DNA from: Achromobacter spanius
Lineage (GTDB): Bacteria; Pseudomonadota; Gammaproteobacteria; Burkholderiales; Burkholderiaceae_B
DNA length: 64,000 bases
Direction: 5' to 3'
NCBI RefSeq assembly: GCF_003994415.1
Contig: NZ_CP034689.1
Span: forward strand, 6,138,001 to 6,202,000
The notes below the pieces were generated by a model, which made no database searches, had not been told where the DNA came from, and worked only from the letters and a program-made list of their open reading frames with translations. This document shows positions 8,584 through 17,080 of this stretch, in pieces; positions within the stretch are counted from its first letter, which is position 1, and every line of letters begins with the position of its first letter. Both the position numbers and the translations under genes were made by a program.

Positions 8584-8644
8584 CCGAGGGTGATTTGGAG
8601 TTGGTCCCGGAGCGAGCCGTTATTCGCTTGGAGTTGTCCGAGGG
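8584..8644 (-). promoter_or_regulatory. Repeated element in the leader of the SulP gene
   Basis: On the plus strand TTGGAGTTGGTCC (8595-8607) recurs as TTGGAGTTGTCC (8628-8639), each flanked by CCGAGGG (8584-8590 and 8638-8644). The element lies 40-100 bases upstream of the SulP start codon in the direction of its mRNA. It could be two operator copies or part of a structured leader RNA. I do not recognise a known riboswitch. Nothing else was found between 8546 and 8810. Confidence 0.35.
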
Positions 8645-8809
8645 ATAGGCGCCCGGCCGAGCCACCCGGCGAAGCCGAGTCCACTAGTATCGCTATCGAA
8701 GCGATGCGCATCCATTGCAGATGCCGCGAGGCCGGATTTTACACGGATTGCCGGGCAGGTTCATTTCCGGAGCACGCGCCCGCCCCCGCCCCATGGGGCG
8801 CGATGAACC

Positions 8810-8837
8810 AAAAAAAAGGCGGCCCGCTAGGCCGCCT
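8810..8837 (-). terminator. Rho-independent terminator of the BTAD/AAA regulator gene
   Basis: Read on the minus strand, an 8-bp GC stem (8830-8837 with 8817-8824) is followed by seven T (complement of 8811-8817). It overlaps the stop codon of the regulator gene at 8827. Confidence 0.85.
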
Positions 8838-11800
8838 GTGGTGCGCCGTCCCAGATTCGGGCTTCCGCCTTCCTGGCCGACAAGGACAGGCCCAGCCGTC
8901 GGCTTTCCGTCAAGGCTTGCCGCCAGCAGGCCACGGCGCGCGCGCCATCACCCCGCTTTTCCCAGGTGTCTCCCAGCAAGCGCAGGTACTCGCCGCGCAG
9001 GGACTCGGTGCCGAACTTCTCCATCAGCTTGCCAGCCCGTTCGATGGCCGCCGTGGCCGCGTCCACCTGGTTCCAGGCCAGGTGCGCTTGCGCCAGCATC
9101 AGTTCCATCGTGGATTGCATGACCGGCAAATCCTTGCCGCACGCCCGCACCGCGCGCTCAATGTCGGCCATTGCCGACCTGTCGCCGTTGCGGGCATTCA
9201 CCCACCCCATCCAGGCCAGGCCCAGTTCCTTCCAGATGGAAAAGTCCGCTTGTCCCGCCAGGGAAGACAGCCGGGCCGCCGCCTCGCGCGTGGCATCCTC
9301 GTCGCCCCGCAGCCATTGCAGCCGGGCCACCACGCTGAGGCAAAGCACGCGACTGCCCAGGTGGTCCAGCGCATCGGCGCTTTCCAGCGCGGCCCGCGCG
9401 CTGGCCTGCCCTTCTTCGTCGCGCCCCTGCAGCGTCAAGGCCAGACCCAGCATGGCCCGCGCCAGGCTGGCGCCATCCGCGCCGCAGCAGGCGAACCTGA
9501 GGCTGTGGTCCGCCTGGCCGCTTAACGTAAGAATGGATGAACGCAGCCAACGCTCGGCATTGGCGGCGTCGCCCATCCACAGACGGCTGTCGCCGTAGGT
9601 GTATTGCGCCCAGCCCAGGTGCAGACCATCGCCCGTCTGCTCGGCATGGCGGTGGATACGGTCGGCGAATTGCAGGCTTTCTGCATGGGGACGCGTGCAC
9701 AGCGTCACCAGCCAGTCGCCCCACAGCTGGCGAAACTGGATATGCGGACTATCTTCGCTGTCGCGCAATTTGGCGGTGCGGGCATAGGCCTGCGAGGTTT
9801 CATGCGCGCCGCCGCCCCGCATCGCGGTGAACAGGGTTCCCCGCAGAAGCTGGCAGTCCAATTCGGCCTTGCGGCGCAGGTCCGCGTCCGCGATGAACGG
9901 CAACGCTGCCAACGCGCGCTCGCTCAAGGACTGCGCTTCGCCCAGCGCCGACTGCGCCAGGGCATCCCGCATGGCCAGGCACCACCAATGCGAAGCGTCA
10001 GCGTGCCGCGCATGATCGAGGTGCAAGGCGATGTGCGCGGGCTCCGATGCATTGGCGCGCGGATCCAGGCTCATCAGGTACTGCGCAACCTGCTCGTGCT
10101 GGCGCTGGCGTTCTTGCGGGCTCAGCGATCGGTAGATGGCGGTGCGGATCAGTTCATGGCGGAAGTTGGCCGGAATGCCGTCATCGATCAGGCCGCGCCG
10201 ATGCAATTCAACCAGCAGGCCCGGAATGTCGCGCCGGTTCAAACCAACGGCCATGGCCGCGCGGGTGAGCAAGGCATCGTCCAGCCGGCCAGCCACGGCG
10301 GCGAACTGGATCAGGTGGCGTGCCACGGTACCCAGCGCGGACAGTCGCGATGCAACCAGGTCAGCAATGACCGGAGTCACCCCAATATCGGTGCCCAGCG
10401 CAACCTGGCGCACCATTTCTTCCGCGTACAAGGGAACGCCCTCGGCGCCGTCGACGATCTTGGCCCGCAGCGCGGGCGCCAGGCGCTGCCCGCGCGAACG
10501 GTGGGCAACCAGTTCCCCCATGGCCTGGCGATCCAGATGGCTGAGGCGCAGATCGTGTGCTTCCCAGGTTCGCACGAATTCCTCACGCGCCGTGGTCAGC
10601 AGCATCATCGGGCCCCGCACGGTCCGGCGCATCAATGCTTCGATCAGAGACAGGCTGGAGCGATCCGCCCAATGCAGGTCTTCCCAGATCAGCAGGCGCG
10701 GCCCGTCATCCTTTTCGTGATACGCCAGGATAGCGGCCAGCGCGTCGACCAGCGCGCCATGCGAGGTGTGGCCGGGCACGGGGGTATCGGCATCGCCGCG
10801 ACAATTTTCGGGAAACAGCACTCGCTTGAGCGCCGATCGCAGGCTGGGATCCAGCCCCGCGCGCTTGCAAAGAATGTCGACCGAGCGCGACGGCAGGTCG
10901 GCCGCCCCCGGATTGGCACCATCAGCCGAGCCCCATTCCAGCGACAGGCGTTGCAGCAGGTGCTCGCGCACGGGATGAAAAGGCGTTTCGCTATGGCCTT
11001 CGTAACAGGCAAGCAGACACACTTCACCGCCAGTGCGGCGCACGTACTCCGCCGTCACGCCGGCAAGCAGCGATTTGCCGATGCCAGGTTCGCCACGCAC
11101 CATCATGGCCGTCGGCGGCTGCGCCATGGGCAGGCGCGCCCACATGCGCACCAGGCTGTCGAATTCACGCACCCGGCCGAACATGCGATGCACCGCCGCG
11201 GCCTCAAGCTGCGCCTCAAGCAGGCACAGCTGGCGCCCATGCCGCTTTTCGCTGCGCACGGCGAACTGATCCATCAAGCGTTCACGCACCGCCGAACCGA
11301 TCAGTATCTCGCCGGCCTCGGCAAGGTAGCTCAGCCGCATGGCCTCTTGGGTGACGAGCGCGCCGCCATCCGGCCGCTCGTCCGCGTGCACCAGCGCGAT
11401 ATCGGCGTGCAGGCCCATGCCGACACGCATGCCCGGCGGCAACACCAGTTCGCGGATGGCGCACGCCAGCCGGGCAGCGGCGTGCGCGGGCCGCTCGGTC
11501 AGCACCGGATGGCCGAAAACAATCGCCATGTTGCTGGCCAGGCCAAGCAGCACCTGCCCGCCCTCTTTGCGCGCCAGGTCCTGCAAGTGCCGGCGCGCCA
11601 TCTGCATGCCTTGCAGCGTTTGCTCGGGCTGCAGGGTGGGGTCGTCGGCGGATACGGTCACCGCCAGCACCGCCAGCGGACGGTACTGCCTTTGCTCGGA
11701 CAGCACCGGTCCGCCCAGCTCGGCGGGCGGCACGATGTTTTCCATGAGCGCGCGGGTTTCGTCCGAGGGCTGGGTGTCGAAGCGATCACGCATCAGGCTC

Positions 11801-12462
11801 ACGCAGTCCTGGAAGGCCAGCATTGCGGCATCGCGATTGCCGCTGTCCAGCAGCAGGCGTATCAGTTGGCGATGCGCGCCTTCATCTTCCGGATGCGTCT
11901 GCACCCACAGCTTGGCATGCTCCAGCGCCTCGGCTTGCCTGCCCTGCTGGCCCAGGCGGGTCAACAGGGCCTTGCGGCATTCCGAGATCTCGCGCTCGAT
12001 ACGCGATTGCCAACTGGTGTGCCAACTGCTGAAGGCAGCGCTTTCGGGCAGGTCGGAATATTCCAGCAGCCGGCCTCGGTCATAGGACAAGCGCTCTTCC
12101 AGGCCAAGCGTCTCGTAGCCCGCACTGCCGGTCACGGCCAGCACGTCCACCATGATGACCTTGGGATTGAGCGCCAAGGTGCTGTTCGTGCCCGACCACA
12201 CGTCCGGCACATTTTCGAACAGGCGCCGCAGCACGAACAAGGCGTGCCGAAGGTTGGCCCGCCCATTGCCCTCTTCGTCCGGCCACAGCATGTCGGCCAG
12301 ATCCGCGCGCGAGTACGGCTTGCCCTGCGCAAGCGCAAGCAATGCGAGCAATAGCTTCGGTTTGTTGTAGGTAATGGCGCGCGCGCCGCTAACGTCCCCC
12401 ACGGCGACATCGAATTCGCCCAGCAGACGTAGTTGCACGGGCCTCAGCAGACTGGGATGCAT
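8827..12462 (-). CDS. Large BTAD/AAA-ATPase transcriptional regulator (SARP/MalT-like), divergent from T6SS
   Basis: 1211 residues from the ATG at 12462 (CAGGG five bases upstream); a TTG six codons earlier is less likely. Order: OmpR-type winged helix with BTAD, about 1-250 (VQLRLLGEFDVAVG, KPKLLLALLAL, RADLADMLWP, RANLRHALFVLRRLF, then EDEGAHRQLIRLLLDSGNRDAA); a middle region about 260-430 that looks like a degenerate class III cyclase-type module; an AAA/STAND ATPase with Walker A GEPGIGKS (457-464) and Walker B LLIWEDLHWAD (about 590-600); and TPR-like helices to the C-terminus. Such STAND regulators switch on ATP binding and a signal bound by the helical repeats. Its position, head to head with tssA, makes it the best candidate for control of the T6SS operon. 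That role is inferred. Confidence 0.8.
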   Translation of the reverse strand: MHPSLLRPVQLRLLGEFDVAVGDVSGARAITYNKPKLLLALLALAQGKPYSRADLADMLWPDEEGNGRANLRHALFVLRRLFENVPDVWSGTNSTLALNPKVIMVDVLAVTGSAGYETLGLEERLSYDRGRLLEYSDLPESAAFSSWHTSWQSRIEREISECRKALLTRLGQQGRQAEALEHAKLWVQTHPEDEGAHRQLIRLLLDSGNRDAAMLAFQDCVSLMRDRFDTQPSDETRALMENIVPPAELGGPVLSEQRQYRPLAVLAVTVSADDPTLQPEQTLQGMQMARRHLQDLARKEGGQVLLGLASNMAIVFGHPVLTERPAHAAARLACAIRELVLPPGMRVGMGLHADIALVHADERPDGGALVTQEAMRLSYLAEAGEILIGSAVRERLMDQFAVRSEKRHGRQLCLLEAQLEAAAVHRMFGRVREFDSLVRMWARLPMAQPPTAMMVRGEPGIGKSLLAGVTAEYVRRTGGEVCLLACYEGHSETPFHPVREHLLQRLSLEWGSADGANPGAADLPSRSVDILCKRAGLDPSLRSALKRVLFPENCRGDADTPVPGHTSHGALVDALAAILAYHEKDDGPRLLIWEDLHWADRSSLSLIEALMRRTVRGPMMLLTTAREEFVRTWEAHDLRLSHLDRQAMGELVAHRSRGQRLAPALRAKIVDGAEGVPLYAEEMVRQVALGTDIGVTPVIADLVASRLSALGTVARHLIQFAAVAGRLDDALLTRAAMAVGLNRRDIPGLLVELHRRGLIDDGIPANFRHELIRTAIYRSLSPQERQRQHEQVAQYLMSLDPRANASEPAHIALHLDHARHADASHWWCLAMRDALAQSALGEAQSLSERALAALPFIADADLRRKAELDCQLLRGTLFTAMRGGGAHETSQAYARTAKLRDSEDSPHIQFRQLWGDWLVTLCTRPHAESLQFADRIHRHAEQTGDGLHLGWAQYTYGDSRLWMGDAANAERWLRSSILTLSGQADHSLRFACCGADGASLARAMLGLALTLQGRDEEGQASARAALESADALDHLGSRVLCLSVVARLQWLRGDEDATREAAARLSSLAGQADFSIWKELGLAWMGWVNARNGDRSAMADIERAVRACGKDLPVMQSTMELMLAQAHLAWNQVDAATAAIERAGKLMEKFGTESLRGEYLRLLGDTWEKRGDGARAVACWRQALTESRRLGLSLSARKAEARIWDGAPQAA

Positions 12463-12615
12463 GGGACCCTGATAGACCAAGCGGCCGCGCCTAGAGAATT
12501 CGCCCTAAGCGCCTTGTACTGATGAGCATTCTTACTTTTCCCCGTGACCGTTGTTGTGTCTGGCTGTTATGTGTGATTTCTAGCGGAAGGTATCACCGCG
12601 CCGTTTTACTTTGCA

Positions 12616-12632
12616 AACGTTTAATAAACGTT
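12616..12632. promoter_or_regulatory. 17-bp perfect palindrome in the regulator/T6SS intergenic region
   Basis: AACGTTTA-A-TAAACGTT is symmetrical around 12624, in the AT-rich 350-base space between the BTAD regulator (start 12462) and tssA (start 12814). A direct repeat GTTAC-aaca-GTTAC lies at about 12721-12735. The palindrome is a candidate operator for the divergent promoters. No convincing -35/-10 pair or -24/-12 element could be assigned. Confidence 0.45.
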
Positions 12633-12813
12633 GAATGGCCGTCGCACTGTAACAAAGTTAAGAGCAATTGCTTCAACGGTTTCTCAACGCGGCGTAGATA
12701 GCATCATTTCCCAAGCGAACGTTACAACAGTTACGCCGCGAGGGCCGCATAGGGGCCTGGCACCCAAAGCAGGAACGCCGATTCGTATCTTTTCAATACC
12801 TAGGTGATACATT

Positions 12814-14220
12814 TTGTCTGCTGTGCTTTTTGACCGTGACGTGGGGCAACACCCCATCCAGGCCGACCATCCCGCCGGCGTCAGCCCGCGCGACGGCGAG
12901 GCTTTCGCGGCATTGAAAGCACACATTGACCAACTCACCGACATCCACGCAAGCACGGCCGTGGACTGGACATCGGTGGTGGCGTTGGCCAACGGCATCC
13001 TTCAGCAGGAAGGCAAGGATCTGGCCGTGGGCGCCTGGCTGGCCGCCGGCCTGCTCGAGACGTCAGGCCTGACGGGCCTGGGCAACGGCATCCGTGTCTT
13101 GCGCGACCTGGTCACGACCTACTGGGACGATATGTCGCCCCCCGCCACGCGCATGCGCGGCCGGCGCAATCAAATCCAGTGGCTGCTGGATCACTTGAAT
13201 GAACGCCTGCAGGCGGGACGCGACAGCTACGCCGCCATGCCGGCCGCCGCGCACGCGGCCATGCTTGAGGATTGGGAAGCGCTCGACAGCGAATGGCAGC
13301 GCCACGATGACGAAGCCCCCGCCTTCTATGGCCTGCGTTCCGCGCTGCGGAATTTACCCGTCGAAGCGCCCCCGCAACCCGCACCCGCCATTGACGCCGC
13401 GCCGCAGGAGACCCCCGGGGTCGTTCCCGCGAACGCGCCCGACATCGCGCCCGCCCAGCCCGCGACCAACCGATCGGTTGCGCCGCCGCCCGCCAGCATC
13501 GCGACGCCTCCTGCCGCGGGCGCCGACCCGGGGGCTGCCGCCGACGCGGCGCTGACAGGCCTGCGCCCGCTGGTCGACTGGTATCTGCAGACACAGCCCA
13601 CGCTGCCCTTGTTGTTCCGCCTGAATCGCGTCTGCGCCTGGGCCACGCTGGAACAGGCGCCCCCCGTGCAAGGCGGCGTCACCTTGCTGATGCCGCCGCC
13701 CTTGCAGATCGTGAGCAGCTTCGAGCAGATCGCGCAGACAGGCGAACCGCAGGCCGTCGTGCAGTTTGCGGAGTCGCACCTGACCACGCATCGCTACTGG
13801 CTGGACCTGAACCGCGCAAGCCATGCCGCGCTGACCCGTTTGGGCGCCGCCGATGCCGCGGCCTGCGTCGGCTTCGAGACCGGCCGCCTGATCGCCCGCC
13901 TGCCCCAACTGGCCAGCATGAAATTCAACGATGGTCAGCCTTTCGCCGATGCCCAGACGCTTGCCTGGCTGGAGAGCTTTACCCGCGGCGGCGAAGGCGC
14001 GTCTGCCGGCCACGACGATGCCGACGACCTGCAATCGATCTCCACGGCGGCCGAGGCCGATGCGGCCGCTGGACGCCTGGACGACGCCCTGGACCGCCTG
14101 CAGGACGCGGCGCGGCGCACGGAAGGGCTGCGCAAACGCTTTCGCCTGCGGCTGGCCCAGTGCTCGCTGCTGCACCGTTTTGACGGCCGCGCGGATATTC
14201 GCGCCTTGATGGCCCCCTGA
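12814..14220 (+). CDS. tssA: T6SS protein TssA (ImpA), frameshifted near the 3' end
   Basis: The frame gives 468 residues from a TTG at 12814 with AGGTG seven bases upstream. The N-terminal ImpA_N domain (about 20-150) is recognisable (NQIQWLLDHLNERL), a Pro/Ala-rich linker runs about 185-245, and the C-terminal helical VasJ-type region follows. TssA caps and primes the baseplate-sheath complex during contractile tail assembly. The frame ends in TGA at 14218-14220, right after a run of five C (14213-14217). The next frame continues the same domain for another 65 residues to 14414. I read this as a one-base deletion, a phase-variable tract or a sequence error. It is the first gene of the T6SS operon. 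Confidence 0.85.
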   Translation: MSAVLFDRDVGQHPIQADHPAGVSPRDGEAFAALKAHIDQLTDIHASTAVDWTSVVALANGILQQEGKDLAVGAWLAAGLLETSGLTGLGNGIRVLRDLVTTYWDDMSPPATRMRGRRNQIQWLLDHLNERLQAGRDSYAAMPAAAHAAMLEDWEALDSEWQRHDDEAPAFYGLRSALRNLPVEAPPQPAPAIDAAPQETPGVVPANAPDIAPAQPATNRSVAPPPASIATPPAAGADPGAAADAALTGLRPLVDWYLQTQPTLPLLFRLNRVCAWATLEQAPPVQGGVTLLMPPPLQIVSSFEQIAQTGEPQAVVQFAESHLTTHRYWLDLNRASHAALTRLGAADAAACVGFETGRLIARLPQLASMKFNDGQPFADAQTLAWLESFTRGGEGASAGHDDADDLQSISTAAEADAAAGRLDDALDRLQDAARRTEGLRKRFRLRLAQCSLLHRFDGRADIRALMAP

Positions 14221-14414
14221 TTGATGAACTCGACGCCCACCGACTGCAGCAATGGGAACCGGAGCTTGCCCGGGAAGCCCTTGCCCTGGCGGCGGCCGTC
14301 GAACTGCGATACGGCGCGGAAGACGCCGGGCCCTCCCATCCCTTGCTGGCCAAACTGGCCAGCCTGGATTGCCGGGCCGCCTGGCAACTTTCGCAGTCAA
14401 CCGCCGCCGCCTGA
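14217..14414 (+). pseudogene. tssA: Out-of-frame C-terminal end of tssA
   Basis: Reading from 14217, one base back from the tssA frame, gives 65 residues beginning LIDELDAHRLQQWEPELARE and ending at TGA 14412-14414. It has no start codon or ribosome-binding site of its own. The segment has the LDxxxLxxWEP pattern seen at the end of ImpA/VasJ proteins and joins the upstream frame without a gap if the C5 tract is read as C6 or if a -1 slip occurs. It ends 24 bases before tssB, at the spacing expected of the native tssA stop. Confidence 0.75.
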
Positions 14415-14438
14415 CCCACCGGAACCTAGGAGAGAACC

Positions 14439-14957
14439 ATGGCCAATGAAGGATCAGTAGCCCCCAAGGAACGCGTCAATATTGTCTACAAGCCGGCCAC
14501 CGGCGACGCACAGGAACAAGTCGAACTGCCGCTCAAGCAATTGGTGCTGGGCGACTTCACCTTGCAGGAAACCGAAACCCCGCTGGACGAGCGCAAGCCC
14601 ATCCAGGTAGACAAGGACAACTTCAACGATGTGCTCAAGGCGCAGGGGCTGAACCTGACGCTGTCGGTGCCGAACCGGCTTGCCGAAGGTGAATCCGACG
14701 AGGCGATTCCCGTGTCGCTCAAGTTCGAGAACCTGCGCGACTTCGAGCCCGATGCGCTGGTGGGCCAGGTGCCCGAACTGCGCCAGTTGATCGAACTGCG
14801 CGAAGCCCTGAAGGCGTTGAAGGGTCCGCTGGGCAATCTGCCCGAATTCCGCAAGAAATTGCAGGCATTGATCCAGGACGAAGGAGCCCGCGAACGGCTT
14901 CTGGGCGAACTGGGCGTACAGGAATCCGACGCTGAGTCGGGCAAGGCCAAGGAGTAA
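14439..14957 (+). CDS. tssB: T6SS sheath small subunit TssB (VipA/ImpB)
   Basis: 172 residues, ATG with AGGAGA upstream. It matches the family over its whole length: the early RVNIVYKPATGDAQEQVELP segment, KPIQVDKDNFNDVLKAQGL, LKFENLRDFEPDALVGQVPE and the C-terminal helix LRQLIELREALKALKGPLGN that packs against TssC. Together with TssC it builds the contractile sheath around the Hcp tube in the cytoplasm. The gene is followed four bases later by tssC, so the two are translationally linked. Confidence 0.95.
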   Translation: MANEGSVAPKERVNIVYKPATGDAQEQVELPLKQLVLGDFTLQETETPLDERKPIQVDKDNFNDVLKAQGLNLTLSVPNRLAEGESDEAIPVSLKFENLRDFEPDALVGQVPELRQLIELREALKALKGPLGNLPEFRKKLQALIQDEGARERLLGELGVQESDAESGKAKE

Positions 14958-14960
14958 GTG

Positions 14961-16448
14961 ATGAGCCAGGAATCCCCGCAACAGCAAGAAGGCGCGCAAG
15001 GCGCGGCACAGGAAGGCGGTTCGCTGATTGATCAGCTGATCGAATCCACCCGCGTCAAGCCGGGCGACGAAGCCTATTCGATCACGCGCCAGGGCCTGGA
15101 GGCCTTTGTTGCCGAGTTGCTTGAGCCCAGCCGCTCGCAGGAAAAGGTCAGCCAGGGCCTGATCGACGAGATGATCGCCGGACTGGACCGCAAGCTGTGT
15201 CGTCAGGTCGACGCCATCATGCACAACGAGCAATTCCAGAAGCTGGAATCCTCGTGGCGCTCGTTGAAGTTCCTGATCGACCGCACGGACTTCCGCGAGA
15301 ACAACCGTATCGAAATCCTGAACGTTTCCAAGCAGGCGCTGCTGGAAGACTTCGAGGATGCCTCCGACATCACGCGCTCCGGTCTGTACAAGGCGGTCTA
15401 CACCGCCGAATACGGCCAGTTCGGCGGCGAGCCTTTCGGCACCATCATCGGCAACTACGCCTTCAGCCCCGGTGGCCAGGACGTCAAGCTGCTGCAATCG
15501 ATCGCCAGCGTGGCCGCCATGGCGCACACGCCGTTCATTGCGTCGGCCGGTCCGCAGTTCTTCGGCATGGATTCGTTTGCCGACCTGCCGAACCTGAAGG
15601 ATCTTTCGGCGGTCTTCGAAGGCCCGCAATACACCAAGTGGAATGCCTTCCGCCAGACGGAAGACGCGCGCTTCGTGGGCCTGACCATGCCCAACTTCCT
15701 GCTGCGCGTGCCCTACGGCGACGATACCGTGCCCAGCAAGAAGTTCCGCTACAACGAAGACGTGTCGGGCGGAAACAAGGATTTCCTGTGGGGCAACGCG
15801 GCGTTCACCTTCGCCAGCCGCCTGTCGGACAGCTTTGCGCAGTACCGCTGGTGCGCCAACATCATCGGCCCCCAGGGTGGCGGCACGGTGGGCGACCTGC
15901 CCGTCTACAACTACGAGGCCATGGGTGAAACCCAGAGCAAGATTCCGACCGAAGTGCTGATTTCGGAACGCCGGGAATTCGAATTGGCCGAGCAGGGATT
16001 CATCGCGCTGACCATGCGCAAGAACACCGACAACGCGGCGTTCTTCTCGGCCAACTCGGTGCAGAAGCCCAAGTTTTTCGGCAACAACAAGGAAGGCAAG
16101 GACGCGGAGCTGAACTACAAGCTGGGCACGCAACTGCCCTACATCTTCATCGTCAGCCGCCTTGCTCACTACATCAAGGTGATCCAGCGCGAAAACATCG
16201 GTACCTGGAAGGAAAAAACCGACCTGGAATCGGAGCTGAACAACTGGATTCGCCAATACGTGGCCGATATGGATAACCCGGCGCCGGGCGTGCGTAGCCG
16301 CCGTCCGCTGCGCCAGGCGGAAATCACGGTATCGGACGTGGAGGGAGATCCCGGCTGGTATCGCGTGGGCCTGAAGGTTCGTCCCCATTTCAAGTACATG
16401 GGTGCGTCTTTCACGCTGTCGCTGGTGGGCAAACTCGATAAGAGCTAA
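14961..16448 (+). CDS. tssC: T6SS sheath large subunit TssC (VipB/ImpC)
   Basis: 495 residues from the ATG at 14961. A GTG directly before it is in frame, but AGGAG (14950-14954) is better spaced to the ATG. Family hallmarks: LIDEMIAGLDRKLCRQVDAI, the core EFQKLESSWRSLKFLID-type segment (here QFQKLESSWRSLKFLIDRTD), GEPFGTIIGNYAF, FPNFLLR-type MPNFLLRVPYG, and a C-terminus ending GASFTLSLVGKLDKS. It forms the outer sheath layer and carries the ClpV-recognised region of the contracted sheath. It sits between tssB and hcp in the standard order. A long hairpin follows. Confidence 0.95.
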   Translation: MSQESPQQQEGAQGAAQEGGSLIDQLIESTRVKPGDEAYSITRQGLEAFVAELLEPSRSQEKVSQGLIDEMIAGLDRKLCRQVDAIMHNEQFQKLESSWRSLKFLIDRTDFRENNRIEILNVSKQALLEDFEDASDITRSGLYKAVYTAEYGQFGGEPFGTIIGNYAFSPGGQDVKLLQSIASVAAMAHTPFIASAGPQFFGMDSFADLPNLKDLSAVFEGPQYTKWNAFRQTEDARFVGLTMPNFLLRVPYGDDTVPSKKFRYNEDVSGGNKDFLWGNAAFTFASRLSDSFAQYRWCANIIGPQGGGTVGDLPVYNYEAMGETQSKIPTEVLISERREFELAEQGFIALTMRKNTDNAAFFSANSVQKPKFFGNNKEGKDAELNYKLGTQLPYIFIVSRLAHYIKVIQRENIGTWKEKTDLESELNNWIRQYVADMDNPAPGVRSRRPLRQAEITVSDVEGDPGWYRVGLKVRPHFKYMGASFTLSLVGKLDKS

Positions 16449-16464
16449 GCCGATGATCCAGCGG

Positions 16465-16501
16465 AACTGGCGTGCCGGCTGCCACCGGCACGCCGCCAGT
16501 T
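16465..16501 (+). terminator. Long hairpin between tssC and hcp
   Basis: AACTGGCGTGCCGG (16465-16478) pairs with 16485-16501, with one 3-base bulge, giving about 14 bp. It lies 17 bases after the tssC stop and about 50 bases before hcp. Only a short TTCGTTT follows, so it is more likely partial attenuation or an mRNA processing/stability element than a full stop. Confidence 0.5.
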
Positions 16502-16549
16502 TCGTTTGCAATTGCATTCAGACTCAACAACTGCAAGGAGAAATTTACC

Positions 16550-17038
16550 ATGGCAATGCCGTGCTACCTCACGCTTGAAGGACAGAACCAGGGCAAGATC
16601 GAAGGCTCTTGCGAAATCAGCGGGCACCAGGGAAAGATCCTGGTGCAAGCGGTCGAACACAAGATCGAGATCCCCAAGAACCCGCAGTCCGGCCTGCCCT
16701 CGGGCAAGCGCCAGCATCTGGGCCTGACCTTCGTCAAGGAAATCGATAAGTCGTCGCCGAAGATCTACCAGGCGCTGTGCTCGGGCGAACAGCTCAAGGA
16801 CGTCACGTTGGAGTTCTACCGCATCAGCCCCAAGGGCACGGAAGAGAAGTACTACACCATCCAGCTGACGAACGCGGTGGTCGTGGGTACGCGCCTGTGG
16901 GTGCCGAACTGCCTGCAGCCCGACAATCGTCAACTGGGTCACATGGAAGATGTTGAGCTGACCTACGAGAAGATCGTCTGGACGTGGGAACCCGACGGTA
17001 TCGAGTCCGAAGACTCCTGGCTCGCGCCGAAGGCGTAA
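16550..17038 (+). CDS. hcp: T6SS tube protein Hcp (TssD)
   Basis: 162 residues from the ATG at 16550, preceded by AAGGAG; the longer upstream frame crosses the hairpin and is not used. The sequence is typical of Hcp: MAMPCYLTLEGQNQGKIEG at the start, HKIEIPKNPQSGLPSGKRQH, LTFVKEIDKSSPKIYQALCSG, then EKYYTIQLTNAVV and a DVELTYEKIVWTWE end. Hexameric rings stack to form the tube expelled through the sheath and can carry small effectors. No C-terminal effector extension is present. The gene is bracketed by two strong hairpins, which would allow its mRNA level to differ from the flanking structural genes. Confidence 0.96.
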   Translation: MAMPCYLTLEGQNQGKIEGSCEISGHQGKILVQAVEHKIEIPKNPQSGLPSGKRQHLGLTFVKEIDKSSPKIYQALCSGEQLKDVTLEFYRISPKGTEEKYYTIQLTNAVVVGTRLWVPNCLQPDNRQLGHMEDVELTYEKIVWTWEPDGIESEDSWLAPKA

Positions 17039-17046
17039 TGGCGGGC

Positions 17047-17066
17047 GGCGGGCGCACGCGCCCGCC
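17047..17066 (+). terminator. GC hairpin between hcp and tssE
   Basis: A 9-bp inverted repeat (17047-17055 with 17058-17066) begins eight bases after the hcp stop; the innermost pair must open to form the loop. No T tract follows. It may stabilise the hcp message 3' end or lower read-through into tssE. Confidence 0.5.
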
Positions 17067-17080
17067 CTGCCAGCATTCCC

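Noticed and set aside
9604..12354. A 916-codon open frame on the plus strand opposite the BTAD regulator
   Set aside because: It has no recognisable domain and is rich in Gln, His, Arg and Ala, as expected of the antisense of a G+C-rich gene. The minus frame has clear BTAD and Walker motifs.
12481..12510. GCGGCCGC and GAATTC close together, as in a cloning vector polylinker
   Set aside because: Only two restriction sites by chance in G+C-rich DNA. The flanking bases do not continue as a known vector, and the surroundings are normal intergenic sequence.
12755..12780. TGGCACCC-like box as a sigma-54 promoter upstream of tssA
   Set aside because: The -24-like TGGCAC is present but the -12 TTGC element at the right spacing is missing.
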